Source of the DNA: Anodontia alba
Lineage: Eukaryota > Mollusca > Bivalvia > Lucinida > Lucinidae
Assembly: GCA_964016985.1 (NCBI GenBank)
Contig: OZ024831.1
Coordinates: 25,587,631-25,651,630 of the forward strand
DNA length: 64,000 nt
Direction: 5' to 3'
The translations under genes and the position numbers were made by a program. Below, one piece after another: positions 1 through 12,181 of the stretch. The notes under the pieces were generated by a model that had not been told where the DNA came from, did no database searches, and saw nothing but the letters and a program-made list of their open reading frames with translations. Each line of letters begins with the position of its first letter. Within the stretch, counting starts at the first letter, position 1.

Positions 1-85
1 CTGGATCAAGAAATCTGATTGGTTGAAATAGGAAGTGGGCGTAGCATCTTAATTTATTCAGCATGACAAGGGTTAATTGATGAAT
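1..85. repeat. Dispersed repeat fragment, copy 1
   Basis: This stretch starts at the window edge. It resembles 5113-5190 over about 80 bases, with roughly four in five bases matching and a shared core of the type GGATCAAG...CATCTTAAT...ATTCAGCATG. The two are copies of one dispersed repeat. No coding potential is seen. Confidence 0.6.
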
Positions 86-1866
86 ATAATATAGAGGGAA
101 TGACCTTTGCGTGCAATGAAGACACTCAAAAAATATAAAATAGCTGAAGCACAAGTTGTCTGGACCAGTCTAGCTAGTTTCGGCCACTTAAGCGACATCA
201 GAGACTCACATGTAAATTTTCAAAAATCCCGGAATGTGGTCAATGGTCACGCAGGACCAGAAAATATAAACAGCACTATAGAGAAGTCTAAATTGCCTAA
301 ATTTGCAACTAGGACCCACTCCAAATCGCTGCTATATAGGCACATAAAATATGACACCGTTTTGTGTATTTTTGTCTAACTTATATTATAACAGGTCTCT
401 TATGAAGACAATAAAATGAACGTTTCCTTTCAAGTTATTGTAGTTGTCATTTCAAAATCACTGACCACAATGTCAAGAGGATCTTCTTACGTTATTGGAA
501 GGGATTCAGTTGAATTAACAGTGAGCTATATTTGTGCTAAATCAAATTGGTTTTGACATCGAGCTCGAGAATGTACGAGGGAAATTGTGAGAAGCCAAGC
601 CGCTGTCCTTGCTCCGTTATGCAGACACTCCTACACCATTGGCTGTTGCTGTATACATTGTCCTTATGTTACAATCATGCGTCACCCCCACTTTTGACAC
701 CAACGCATTCGACCAAAAAATGGAGGCAGTGCATATGAAGTTTGTCCTCTGCCCGTGAACACACATCCGCTTTGACTATGGAGAACTGTCTTTGGTTTAA
801 AATGCCATCATCCAATACACACTTGGATGGATGTACAGAAATTTTGTTATACATGTATATTCTCACCATGTTCCACAGCCTTGCACGACATAGGTGTTGG
901 CCCTGAGAACAGTGGTTGGGCATGGACAGTGTGATATCGCAGAAAAGGATGACATGCGTATTTTGAAGGTTGTGAATGAGGCCTATTCGTAATGAATTGA
1001 TAACGGTTTTGAAAGGTCGAATAGAGATGTTTTATTACGTTTTGACAAAATCCATAAAGAAGATTATTGTCAATATTGTACCTCTATTTCGACCCTTATC
1101 ACTTCAAATGCAATGCGAATACAGCACAGCTGGATACTTGGTGAAATAATAGTAGTTGCCCGTTTGAATCAAACTATATTTGATACAATAAATAGACCTC
1201 TATGGCTCTATATCCATACACGTTGGTCACATAAAATAGTCATTTTAAGCGCGACTTGACAATTTATTATTGGCTTATGCATGTATATCCCGAAGTCTTC
1301 TGTAAATGCTACGGAATAATTTGTTCTGTTTTGTGACCTTGCCGCAAACGTTATACATGATTCTTAAAATATCACAGCATGTTCTGTATAAAAGACTTAT
1401 AGAGAATATTAAAAACTACTGACCCATTCGTAGCGATAGTATTGTTCAATTGGTTATTTGTCAATGTCAAATAGTAATGGCTGACTTATGCTGGCTTGTA
1501 CAAAATGCGATCAGTTTTTTACAGTCAATGCTTTGAACCTACAAAACAATTTGCTTTACAATGTTACCGCGGAACCTTACCCAGTGTTTATATTTCTCTT
1601 TGAAGTTCTTCGTAGGAGTCAGATTCATTGATACAATAGTATTTCAGAGACGGTACGCTTTATGCCTAATCGAAACATGAAATAGATATACCCTCGGCGC
1701 CCATGGCATTTAAAATGTGTTGAAAGGGAAAGGAACGATTATAAGCTGTTTGACTTGATAAAAACAGTATAAGCTGAATTATATCATTACATCGTAGAAA
1801 CATAAAATCAGCTCATAAATACATACAAAATAAATCATGGCCTCTGTTATGTCCATTTTAAAGCCA

Positions 1867-1869
<3 letters not shown>
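86..1869. other. AT-rich DNA with no recognised gene
   Basis: Only short open frames occur here (at most 90 codons). None resembles a known protein, and there are no convincing exon or promoter signals. Confidence 0.6.

Positions 1870-1944
<75 letters not shown>
1870..1944. repeat. Compound microsatellite (CT)n(CA)n
   Basis: An uninterrupted CT run passes directly into a CA run, about 75 bases in all. The same CT-to-CA arrangement recurs at 3128-3190. Confidence 0.97.
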
Positions 1945-1948
<4 letters not shown>

Positions 1949-3125
1949 ACACTGTTTACCATCATTTACTGATGTAAATTATGTAATGTTTATATAACTT
2001 TACTTTTAAAGTCGTCAGCTAAATAAATTCTACAAAGAAAAGAAAACAATATGTTAAAACATACAAAGGAGTACCTTAAATAACGTAGAAATTATTGCTC
2101 CATTTTTTTTTTACTAAATAACAGACATGCATCATTAAATCGAGTTTCGCTTAAGCCTGTGCTGGGAGGCGTATTCGCCCTGCTAACTACATTGTTGCCG
2201 TATTAAGTTTCATTGAAACCGAGACTCTAACTTGCGTTATTCTATGTATTCGGCGTTTATATAAATAACCTTTATAAATTTTATTTATCAGAAATGCGAT
2301 TACTTGAAAATGTTTTAGAGCAAATTACTATTGTCCATGTGTGTTTTGACGAGAAAGTTAACATTATACTTATATGTTTTAAATTTCATGAGCTGTTTTA
2401 TTTAGTTAACAAATGAAGTTTAAAGAGAGAAATCCAGTAAAATGTGACAATGTAGAATAGAAGTAAAAGTAAAAATTTGTGAGCTCTGCTATTAACAAAT
2501 GGACATGTTATAGTTGTTGTCAGTTTCTTACGGCCCTGTTATGAATCGACGCATCACTAATATAATTATTAGTATTGCTTTTTCACGTTCTGGTATATTT
2601 GGCAGTCATACATTGTTTAAAAAGATATCAATATTATATTAGATTTAAATAAAGTATTTTCATAATATTACATGTCTGTATTGATTGACTCTAAGGTATT
2701 GTTGTTTTTCGGACCATTCAGTATGTAACAAAGATCGTTTTAAATATTGAAAAAGGTAATATAAAAAACGGTTTTAATATTTAAAATTGATGTTAAGGTA
2801 AAATTGATTTGCAAAATAATACATCTAAATAATTTTTAAAAATCGTTAAATTATTATTATTATTATTATTTGTTAAAAGCGTCTACGGGAAATAAATTAT
2901 CACAATGTCCAGTCAAAACGGGTACATTTTCATAAATCATGTTTTTCGAAAATAACATTATCTCTTTAATGTTGAAGGCTAGAGTTTACCCGTATGGAAA
3001 TAAATTGATTATCCAAGATTTGCATAATGTCAGATGCGTTAAAAGAGAAATATTAAAATATTATGTGTTACTTTTTACGGCAATGATTGTCAACAAACCG
3101 CCAAATAAGGCAGAAGCCAACTGGA

Positions 3126-3127
<2 letters not shown>
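1945..3127. other. AT-rich DNA with no recognised gene
   Basis: I see no gene or structured element beyond a short ATT run near 2850-2870. Confidence 0.55.
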
Positions 3128-3183
<56 letters not shown>

Positions 3184-3190
3184 GCACGCG
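3128..3190. repeat. Compound microsatellite (TC)n(CA)n
   Basis: A TC run is followed by a CA run with a few CG interruptions at the end. It reads as an 'SLSLSLSHTHTH' open frame, which is an artefact. Confidence 0.96.
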
Positions 3191-3863
3191 CCAATAGTAT
3201 AGATAAAGCAACTAAATATGCCTGAAACTGGAGGACGATCACAATTTTGTAAAATGCAACAGGATATTAATTTTAAAATTTTTAAATACAGGTTAGCATG
3301 TAGCAGGCATTTTTAGGTTAGCATTCTGTCGATACCAAGAACAGATTTGGCGGTGAAAACAGTTTCTAGCAACGATAAAAAAAGTTTCTAGCAACGATAA
3401 AAAATAGTGAAGCATATACATTTCTGTTCTTGTTTAATTATTCGATATAAATGAAAAGCTTTTTTTCATGTGACGAGGTACATTTGTGGAGAGTTTTCTA
3501 TCACCTCGTTCTAGTGAAGAGTCCAACACACGTACTCTAGTCTTAAAATTCTGCAATACAGATTTTAACTGTGAAAGAAAAGCATTGGTAAGGTCTAAAT
3601 GCGAAGTTCCGGACCAAAATGTTCATCTGCGCAGTTACAGGTCCAAACAAATGAATATGAAGATCCCAGAAAAGACCACTGTTACGGACCACAGTCCTTC
3701 CATGCAGCGAATAAGGGTTGAGTGACACGAAACGACATCATAAAACAGCACTCTAGTCACAACGGAACGAGCAAATGAAAAGGGATTGCAACGAAATGCA
3801 ACGGTGTCAAAAGTGAATTGATTGCAAATCGTCGTAGTGTAGTTAGCTCCGTTTGAGTACTGA
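3191..3863. other. AT-rich DNA; tiny direct repeat only
   Basis: The motif AGTTTCTAGCAACGATAAAA occurs twice in a row near 3360-3405. Nothing else is recognisable. Confidence 0.5.
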
Positions 3864-4109
3864 GCCCAGTTGTTCAAAGCGACGTTAGCTTAACGAGCTC
3901 ATTAGTGGTAAAAATTTTAACTGTTCTAGTAAAGACAATATCTAATTTACGGGAATTTTTGCTGAAAAAATGTGAGAAGCTTTTGCAAATGCTAAAGCTA
4001 CTCACATTTTTTTTTTTCAGCAGTATATTAGCTTATATGCCATATTTAATGATCAAAGTTCTAACGATACGTTAACTAACGACATTGTTAGTTTTGAACA
4101 ACTGGGCCC
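3864..4109. mobile_element. Palindromic element, family E copy 1
   Basis: A 246-bp fold-back element. Its ends are inverted copies of GCCCAGTTGTTCAAA. Inside, an ACGTTAGCT/AACGAGCTC side mirrors an AACGATACGTTA side, and the centre is AAAAATGTGAG...CTCACATTTTT. Two further copies (23780-24019 and 38613-38857) have almost the same length. It has no coding capacity, so it is probably a non-autonomous DNA transposon (MITE). The superfamily is unknown. Confidence 0.8.
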
Positions 4110-4314
4110 TGGAATAGATCGCGCAGATCTGCCACTTGACAACTGCGATGTCATCGACGTACTTTATAACATTGACTTCTTCGAACCGGCCATCTCCGAT
4201 ATATGTAATAATTACGCAAAATTTATATACTGTAACCTGTTATTCTTAATGCTGTATAATGTACAGTAAATGTTCTAAATTTTCGTACACTAAAGTTCAG
4301 ATAAAATGGCATAT

Positions 4315-4382
4315 GCAAACAGTGCAGATCCAGATCAGACTGCTCCTTCAGGAGCAGTCTGATCAGAGTCTACACTGTTTGC
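4315..4382. mobile_element. Family A hairpin core (68 bp)
   Basis: The ends are GCAAACAGTG and an imperfect inverted partner, CACTGTTTGC. A GATCAGAC stem follows, and the centre is GCTCC-ttca-GGAGC. It is almost a perfect palindrome. It has the same outer arms as about a dozen other sites in the window but a different self-complementary centre from many of them. Confidence 0.85.
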
Positions 4383-4566
4383 CATTCCACCTAGTATTTT
4401 AAGAAATAACTGCAGAAAAGGCATTTTAGTCCAAAAAGTATGAAATAAAGTGTACAAACTTTTCTAACATGAACAGTATCACTTAATGTGACTGAATACA
4501 CTTGGTAGATTTGTCGCACTTTTTGACAAGGGTGACAACGTTTGTGAATTACTGTTTGCTTGCCTG

Positions 4567-4672
4567 CACACTAAGTACCTTTGAAAAAGAGTCTACTCTA
4601 AAAGCAAAGAATATGTGACGTTGGGGAGCAAATTCATTCCTTTTAGAGTATGCCTCTTTTCAGAAGATAGCA
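4567..4672. mobile_element. Family D imperfect palindrome, copy 1
   Basis: The left arm contains GAGTCTACTCTAAAAG and the right arm CTTTTAGAGTATGCCTC, around a short spacer. Related copies are at 10591-10665, 51061-51148 and 52780-53080. It looks like a degraded MITE. Confidence 0.6.
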
Positions 4673-5112
4673 AAAATATTTGATAGATTTATCTCCCTTT
4701 AAAGTATATAAATTATCCATCGTGCCAATTTTAGAACTGTAGATCCTTATTACCTGAGAAAAATTAACTATTTCAAAATGTCGTTTGCTGAAAATGTTAC
4801 CAGCATGAGAAGAGTTAGACTATAATATTGCAATGGCTGAAACAGGCGTGAACGAGCGCGATAAGTAATTTCAACAGTTACCGATCCTTTGGCCATCAAA
4901 TTCAAATTCTTGACATTAACAGTTCCCTTGGGTCATTCCGTTTATGCTCTATTTATCGTCATTACATGTGGAATTAGTGGTGTGTCTGTCATAAAACTTC
5001 AGTCAATACTTCACTGTAGTGTATATTATATTTTCGAGTCCTTTAACGCTAGTGCTGCTGAACCAGGATACACCCTGCTTTTGCAAACTGTTTGCCATGA
5101 AATCAACAATCT
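4673..5112. other. No recognised feature
   Basis: AT-rich sequence with only a short (79-codon) open frame of no recognisable family. Confidence 0.5.
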
Positions 5113-5190
5113 GGATCAAGCCATTTGATTGGCTAAAATTAGAAGTGAGCGTGGCATCTTAATATATTCAGCATGGCTAGGGTTAAGATA
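5113..5190. repeat. Dispersed repeat fragment, copy 2
   Basis: The same element as at 1-85 and in the same orientation. The two lie 5.1 kb apart. Confidence 0.6.
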
Positions 5191-5306
5191 AGCGAGCCTA
5201 TTCCGGGAGTTTTGAAACTAATTGCATGAGGATTACGAGGGTCATTGATGAGACCTAAGTGATCTAAACACTCTACTCTGACCCAGAAAACTTCGATTAT
5301 TCATCC

Positions 5307-5574
5307 CATTACGAACACACGCCTATTCAAATATATTGAAAATTTCACCACCACAAAAGTGAAAGTTTTCATATAAAAAATCTAATATTTTCATATTTTT
5401 GTTCAAAACATAGATTGTGGGTACTCATTAGAACCGCCCCGCCTAGGCGGTTCTAACGAGAACCCACATCCTATGGTTTTGAGCAGAAAAAAATAATGTA
5501 TACTGTAAACATCAGTTGTACTATATAAAAGTTGAGTTTAAGGGGTCAACATTAAATAGGTATATTTTCGTGAT
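5307..5574. mobile_element. Family B palindromic MITE, copy 1 (inverted)
   Basis: It begins CATTACGAACACACGCCTAT and ends with the inverted-repeat partner ATTTTCGTGAT. In the centre is a hairpin with arms reading GTGGGTACTC then TTAGAACCGCC, and their complement. Compared with the copy at 11898-12181 it is in the opposite orientation. Non-coding. Confidence 0.85.
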
Positions 5575-7029
5575 ATAATTTTGTCTGTCGTTATTGTTCG
5601 CAAACTCCATTCCCTTTTTTAGATTTATTAATGTGACAAATGTGTAAAATTAAATGTCTTACACTTAATTGATTTTGTTACAAAATAAACATTATGAAGT
5701 TGTATTAATTGCATTTAAAGCAAAACGCACTCGATGACGGTTCTTCTGTGAGGGCATCATCAACATTCAAGTTGTTCCGCTACATTAAGTTGCTAAGCTT
5801 CACGTGTTATTGTTTTTGGCGGCTCAACTTCATTCTTTCTATTTTGATCTTGTCTATGAATTCGGCTCGACGTTTGACCATACACCATCTTTAAATGAAT
5901 GTGTTCTTTAAAAAGGGTCCTTTGGAAATAACACTAATGAAATGAATGGGTCTGTTAATGTATAATAATGTATTATCCGTGGCTGCAGCACACCCCGAAT
6001 TGAACGGAATTTTGTTTTCCGTACAACTAAAATTAATAGTTCCAAGTGTCTCGAAAATAGGATCTGTATGATGGCGAAGTAAGGAAGACGTTATACAGCA
6101 CGTCATATCAGTTCCTTCAGTTATTGTCAGCTATATCATGGTCTCGGCTAATGAGACTTGTAACGGTACTCGTGTTCTATTCACCTGGTGGTTTTCTTTT
6201 GCTCCAGTATTCCAGTGGTGTTGTTTGAGACCTAGGGTCCAAGGTCTCAACCCATTTTCTGCTGAGTCATTATCTTTGCTTCAATATAGGCTTTATCTGT
6301 CCTTAATGATTCTTGGCTGAACTGAAGACCCCACACGGACCGAACAAATATATGTTTTTTGTCACAATGAAAGCTGAGGGCAAGGGTTTGGATCCCGTAA
6401 AACAAGCTTAAGTCCCCAAGTGCTTTTTACTGACTATTCCAAGGCGGTACTTTCATTGTGGTACTGTATAATAAATGTTCTGCAGTGTTTCACTTACAAG
6501 TGTTTTGTTTTCTTTTAACAATTATTTAAGTTAAAAATATATTGAGTTAGGTTTGGGCAACAGAGTTGCCACCTTTCTAGGAAAGGGCTGCAAATTCTGC
6601 TTGCCATGTGTTCTTGTTGCGGCTGTTTGATTGTATTTGTTTGTCTTTCCCTTTGATGGTGAGTACTTGATGTGGATTTGATTGTATCGGTTCCTGAGTT
6701 CACTTATTTATTGCTTTAATTCGCATATTAAGTTCATTAATACAGGTCATGCCAAAACCAGAACTTTGTGTAGACCGAGGTTTGATGGCACATATGTCAC
6801 TGGTTAGCCTATATACAGGAATTTGTATGAATATAATAAAAATGTGTGATGTTCCTTAAATAGGAATAATTGGATATATCAAAGAACGTGATGAGAATAC
6901 GAGTCCACTGGGCATTAATTGGTTAAACTTAAGCTTACTGTAAACCTTTAAATAATAATAAGTGTTCCCTGAAGTGGATTAAATTAAATAAAATCAAAGT
7001 AGTATTGGCAGTTGTAGACTGTATCATAT
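5575..7029. other. No gene; one family G repeat fragment
   Basis: A fragment near 6395-6465 carries the 'CTGACTATTCCAAGGCGGTA' signature of the dispersed G repeat, which is much fuller at 39603-40060. The rest is unrecognised AT-rich DNA. Confidence 0.5.
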
Positions 7030-9206
7030 CAGTAGGACTGGAACTGGGCCAGTAAAGAACTGTGTCCTATAAATAGGACTGGTACTGGGGCAGTAGTGTT
7101 GTGTATCGTATCTGTAGGACTGGTACTGGGACAGTTGTGGACTGTGTCGTATATGTAGGGTAGGACTGGTATTGGGACAGTAGTGTACTGTGTCGTATCA
7201 GTAGGACTGGTACTGGGACAGCAGTGGAATGTATTGTATATATAGAACGGGTGATAGGACAATATTCACCTGTCCTGTCAGTAGGACTGGTACCGGGGGA
7301 ATTATGGACTGTATCATACCAGTAGGACTTGTATTGGGACAGTAGTGGACTGTGTCGTTTCGTAGGAGTGGTAATTGGACAGAAGTACAATTGTGGGCTG
7401 AGTGGTATTGGAAATGGGGGAGTAGTGTACTGTCTCGTATCAACAGAAATGGTAATGGGACAGAAGTGTGCTGTGTCATAGCAGTAGGACTGGTACTGGG
7501 GCAATAGTGGACTATTCAGTAGGACTGGTACTGGGGGAGAAGTGTACTGTATTGTATTAGTAGAATAGGTATTTGAGCAGTCATGGAGTGTATCATAGCA
7601 GTAGGACTGGTACTGGGTCAGTAGTGTACTGTGTCGTATCAGTAGGACTGGTACTGGGGCAATAGTGGACTGCGGCGTTTCAGTAGCACAAGTACTCGGG
7701 GAGAAGTCTACTGATACTGTGTACTGTGTTGTATCAATGGGACTGGTTCTGGGGCAGCAGTGAACTGTGTCATACCAGTAGTCCTGGTAATGAAACAGTA
7801 GTGTACTGTGCCGTATCAAAAGGACTGGTACTGGGGCAGTAGTGGACTGTGTCGTATCTGCAGGACAAGTAATGGGACAGCAGTGCACTGTGTCGTATCA
7901 GTTGGACTGGTACTGGGGCAGTAGTGGACTATATCATTCAGTAGGACTGGTACTGGGACAGTAGTGGACTGGGTCATATCAGTTGGACTGGTAATGGGAC
8001 AATTGTGTATTGTGTCATATCAGTAGGGCCGGCACTAAAGATAAATTGTGGACTGTATCATTCAGCAGGACTGGTACTGGGACAGTAATGGACTATGTCG
8101 TATCAATTGGATTGGTACTAAGGGAATTGTGGATTGTAGCGTATTAGTAGGACTGGTACTGGGGCAGTAGTTGACTGTATCGTATATGTAGATCTGGTAC
8201 TTGGGAAGTAGTGTACTTTGTAGTATCAATAGAACAGTAAACGGGACAATTGTGGGCTGTAGCGTATCAGCAGGACTGGTAATAGGACAGTAGTGGACTG
8301 TGTTGTATCGTAAATACTGGTACTTGGGCAATTGTGGACTTACGTATCAGTAGAATGGTACTGGAGTGTGTGTGTGTGTGTGGGGGGGGGGGGGGAGGGG
8401 GTTAATGGTAGACTGTGTCGCATCAGTAGGACTGGTAATAGGACAGTAGTTGACTGTTTTGTATCAGTAGGACTGGTATTTGGGGTAGTAGTGGACCGTG
8501 TCGAATCAGTAGGACTGGCACTGGGGTAGTAGTGTACTGTATCGTATATATAGGACTGATATTGAGGCAATAGTGTACTATGTCGTTTCAACAGGGCTGG
8601 TACTGAAGCAATTGTGGACTATAGCCTATCGGTAGGACTGGTACTGGGGCAGAAGTGGACTGTAGCATGACAGTAAGACTGGTACTGGAGCATTAGTGGA
8701 AAGTATCATATCAGTAGAACTAGTACTGGGGCAGTAGTGGACTGTTTCCGTATCGGTAGGACCGGTACTTAGATAAGAGTGGAGTGTGTCGTATCAGTAG
8801 GACTGGTATTGAGGCAGTAGTGGAGTGTATCATATCAGTAAGACTTATACTGGGAAAGTAGTGGAATATAGGTGTCAGTTGTACTGGTACTGAGGCAGTA
8901 GTGGGCTGTGTCGTATCAGTTGGACTTTTACAGGGCTGTATATGACTGTATCATATGACTGGTATCGGGGCAGAAATGGACTGTATCATATCACTAGAAC
9001 TGGTATTGGGACAGTACGGGTGTGTGTAGTATCAGTTGTGGAGTGTATCATATCAGTAGGACTGGTACTTGGACAGTAGTAAACTGTCTCGTATCACTAG
9101 GACTGGTACGTACTGGGGCAGTAGTGGACTGTATCATATCAGTAAGACTGGTACTGGGAAAAAAGTTGACTGTAGGTTATCAGAGTACTGGTACTGCGGC
9201 AGCTCT
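7030..9206. repeat. 41-bp minisatellite, about 50 units
   Basis: About 2.2 kb built from diverged units of the type AGTAGGACTGGTACTGGGGC followed by AGTAGTGGACTGTGTCGTATC (41 bases). Units differ by many point changes and a few indels. A GT run passing into a run of about 14 G interrupts the array near 8368-8400. Because 41 is not a multiple of three, three units make a 41-codon cycle. The minus strand has few stops, which produces a 273-codon open frame (7067-7888) with a repeated 'VPVLLIRHSTLL.QYQSY' pattern. I regard that frame as spurious. Confidence 0.95.
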
Positions 9207-9584
9207 AAGTTTATAGATCATTCACTGTTATCCCTTGATATATGATCCTTTCTAGATTAACTGAAATATAATTACAAAGTTCTGCAGCATTGTGTTTGAA
9301 AACATTTATGGGGCCAGTGAAAACAAAATCTTCCAAGCGCTTAAATTTAACTGAACTAGGGCTACATGTCCTGCGACAAAGTTTATTCAAGTAAAGAACC
9401 ACATCAGCTAACCTATCAACTGCAATTTTGGTGCTGATAGAAATCACAGCAATCCCCATTTCGAAGACATCTTCACAAATGGAAGCTACTTTCAGAAAAC
9501 GCTGGACTTTTTAAAAGTGACGATTTGTTTTCGTATTCATAATCATTTGCCTAATGTTGTTTTATTAGTATTACTTATAAAATA
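9207..9584. other. No recognised feature
   Basis: Sequence between the minisatellite and the microsatellite cluster. The 82-codon open frame on the minus strand has no recognisable domain. Confidence 0.5.
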
Positions 9585-9764
9585 ATACTAATACTACTAC
9601 TACTACTAATAATAATAATAATGATAGTAATAATAACAAAATGTTGTGTCATATTATTTGAGTGTATACAATACATATAAATAAACACAAGCAAACGTGT
9701 GTCCGCATAGACTCCCGCGCGTACATATAGAATATAATACAAATTCTTACATCTCTGCCGCAAA

Positions 9765-9795
<31 letters not shown>

Positions 9796-9890
9796 ATATT
9801 TTCCCACGTACTGATGATTGGACCATTAAAATTTATACAAGTTATACGGTGCCTTCGCTCTACTGGACAAACAACAACAAACAAACGATC

Positions 9891-9925
<35 letters not shown>

Positions 9926-9960
9926 AAACATACACACAAATGCACACAAACACAAATGCA

Positions 9961-10005
<45 letters not shown>

Positions 10006-10010
10006 ACAAT
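9585..10010. repeat. Microsatellite cluster
   Basis: Several simple repeats lie together: a TAC/AAT trinucleotide run near 9585-9632, an AAAT tetranucleotide run at 9762-9798, a CAA run at about 9868-9925 and a CA run at 9962-10009. The valine/cysteine- and threonine/histidine-rich open frames here are translations of these repeats. Confidence 0.95.
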
Positions 10011-10480
10011 AGCAGACTGCGGGAGAAATTTCAATGTTCAAATATTACACTGTCATACAATAGTTACCTGTACTCCCCATCTCACTCATCTTTCGGCACA
10101 AACACATACGAGAAAATAAGAGTTAGATACACCCATTCGTCTGTTTTGTCTGTTTTGTTCGCTCGTCGCGTCTATATATTTTGTGCTGTTCCCTACTTAA
10201 CTTGCCAAGCTCTGTCGTTTCAAAAAAATAGACAGAACACGACTAAGCTGGACCGATAATGACTAGTCAGTAAAATCATAACGCGATTAAAAAGATAAAA
10301 ACTTTTTGACTGCAGTTATGTAACCGCTGTTCAGCTTAATTGCATAGAGCACCTAACTACATTCGTAGGCAGGCTTATGCAATGTAGACCTCTTAACTGG
10401 CCGTGGCCTAGCCAGAACGGAATTATTTTTACACACAAATCCGAAATATCGAAAATTATGCCAAGAATCGCTTCCAAAAT
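10011..10480. other. No recognised feature
   Basis: No gene, repeat family or RNA signal recognised. Confidence 0.5.
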
Positions 10481-10590
10481 ACCCAGCTAGCATTCTACGT
10501 AAATCTACATCGGACCGTCATCGGCCCGTCAGCTACCCTGACGGGCAGAATGACGACCCGATATAGATTTACGTAGAATGCTGACTGGGT
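10481..10590. mobile_element. Family C palindrome, copy 1 (110 bp)
   Basis: The whole element folds back on itself. It runs from ACCCAGCTAGCATTCTACGT to its inverted partner ending GAATGCTGACTGGGT. The GC-rich centre is CCCGTCAGCTACCCTGACGGG. Copies at 46669-46778 and 47318-47426 have the same length and layout. The size and the absence of coding sequence fit a MITE or fold-back element. Confidence 0.88.
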
Positions 10591-10665
10591 AGGGACTACT
10601 CTTAGAGGAAATAATTTGCTCCCAGCCCAGAGGGAGCAAATTCTTTCCTTTAAGAGCAGTCCCTA
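10591..10665. mobile_element. Family D palindrome, copy 2
   Basis: The arms AGGGACTACTCTTAGAGGAA and its inverted partner (TTTCCTTTAAGAGCAGTCCCT) surround TTTGCTCCCAGCCCAGAGGGAGCAAA. It abuts the family C palindrome directly, so the two form a back-to-back pair. Confidence 0.75.
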
Positions 10666-10946
10666 TGGTAAAAAGCAAAGTATTTTATGTTATTGTCACT
10701 TTATGGTAAATATTTTTCTTACGCATGTTACGTACATGTGCGTAATGAGCGCTTCGCCTATGACTGGATCTACACTGTTCGCACAGACACCGCCGTCCGA
10801 ATACGCAGAGTAAATACTGAAAACACAAGTATGGTAAATGCTTTACCTTAACAGTAATTCCATACTTCTTTCAATTTAACACTCTTTCATTACTCTTTCA
10901 TTATTTGCAAAGTAACACCATTAATATTAAAATGGATGCGACATAG

Positions 10947-11163
10947 TACCGTATTATCCCAAATATTCGGACACCTAACTCCTACCCATATTTGTTAATG
11001 AAATTTGAGATGTCCATTTCGCTACTGTATCTACTAATGTGTGTTACAAAACTGATGGATGGATGGCAAACAGTGTAGACCCCGATCAGATGCCGCGTTC
11101 GGTTGCCTCTGATTTAGGTCTACACTGTTTGCTCTGACCTATCTGTTCGAAAACTTAGGGTTA
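10947..11163. mobile_element. Family A element with TACC...ATTCGGACA ends
   Basis: The left end is TACCGTATTATCCCAAATAT followed by TCGGACA. The right end is an imperfect inverted copy (GTTCGAAAACTTAGGGTTA). The family A hairpin core lies inside at 11066-11132, and its inner stem is partly eroded. About 217 bp, non-coding. Confidence 0.7.
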
Positions 11164-11505
11164 TTACTACGACTATGAGAAGGTTTATTGCCTGATAAAT
11201 GAAGATTGATATTTATGCTTATTTTAATTGAGCCTTTGTTTAATAAATGTTTAGACTTGTTTACATTGCATGCATGTGTTTGTTAAAATATACCATATAC
11301 ACCTGGTCAAATAGGCCTGGGTAACAGTGTAGATCCTGATAAATGTTACTATTACACCATCATCAACACAGATGTGTTTAAATTTTAAGATAAGCCCGGT
11401 AACGAGCTAACGTATCCGAATAGTTATCTAAAGATACGTACGGTATAGATGTGTTTGAAGTACGACAAATTGAAATAATAATAAAGCGTTTAGTTATGTT
11501 GATCT

Positions 11506-11506
<1 letters not shown>

Positions 11507-11569
<63 letters not shown>
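11507..11569. repeat. (CT)n microsatellite
   Basis: Pure CT dinucleotide run of about 63 bases. It gives an 'ERERER' minus-strand open frame. Confidence 0.97.
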
Positions 11570-11572
<3 letters not shown>

Positions 11573-11897
11573 CCATAAACGCCCTTTATAATGATGTCTT
11601 GATGTGCCAGGTAACTGATAGCTCACTGAAATATCAACCATGCGGTAATACAATAAACGTTTCCATTATTTGACAGAGGCTATCGACACGGCGGTCCGGC
11701 CAAAGAATACCAAAATGGCGAATCACACCGAGTATTCCATTTGCAAGATGGCGAAACACGAGACTTATGAGGTCATCCTACAAAATTTGCTATCGCGGCC
11801 ATTTTGAATTTTATCTCTACTTCGAATTTTTATTTCTGTCCATAATCCGTCAGTTTACAGGCTAAGCAAGCTTTCCTTTGAGCATGAGCTAAACTTT
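11570..11897. other. No recognised gene
   Basis: Contains GGCGGTCCGGCC and two 'AAATGGCG/GATGGCG' stretches near 11700-11760, of the kind seen in the divergent tandem arrays further on. No gene seen. Confidence 0.4.
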
Positions 11898-12181
11898 CAT
11901 CACGAAAACACGCCTATATAATGCTGACCCCCTTCAGCCCCACGTTAATATAGCAAAACTGGGGTTTACAGGGGTATACATTATTTTTCTTATTTCTGCT
12001 CAAAAACATAGATTGTGGGTACTCGTTAGAACCGCCTCGACGAGGCGGTTCTAACGAGTACCCACAATCTATGTTTTTGAGCAGAAATTTGAAAAAAAAA
12101 ATATTAGAATTTTTATCTAAAAATTTTCATTTTTTGGTGGTAAAATTTTCAGTATATTTGAATAGGCTTGTTTTCGTAATG
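11898..12181. mobile_element. Family B palindromic MITE, copy 2 (reference copy)
   Basis: A full-length 284-bp copy. Terminal inverted repeats are CATCACGAAAACACGCCTAT on the left and AATAGGCTTGTTTTCGTAATG on the right. The central hairpin has arms of about 35 bases, including ACATAGATTGTGGGTACTCG and then TTAGAACCGCCTCG. Left of the hairpin is a conserved AAACTGGGGTTTACAGGGGT tract, and right of it a TTTTTGGTGGTAAAATTTTC tract. Confidence 0.92.

Noticed and set aside
7067..7888. 273-codon open frame with a repeated VPVLLIRHSTLL-type pattern
   Set aside because: It is a read-through of the 41-bp minisatellite. Neighbouring frames show the same pattern, so this is not a real repeat protein.
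7030..9206. CRISPR-like array of regular repeats
   Set aside because: The whole unit is repeated with gradual divergence, with no unique spacers. The genome is eukaryotic.
9747..10119. Val/Cys- and Thr/His-repeat open frames
   Set aside because: Translations of the CA, CAA and AAAT microsatellites.
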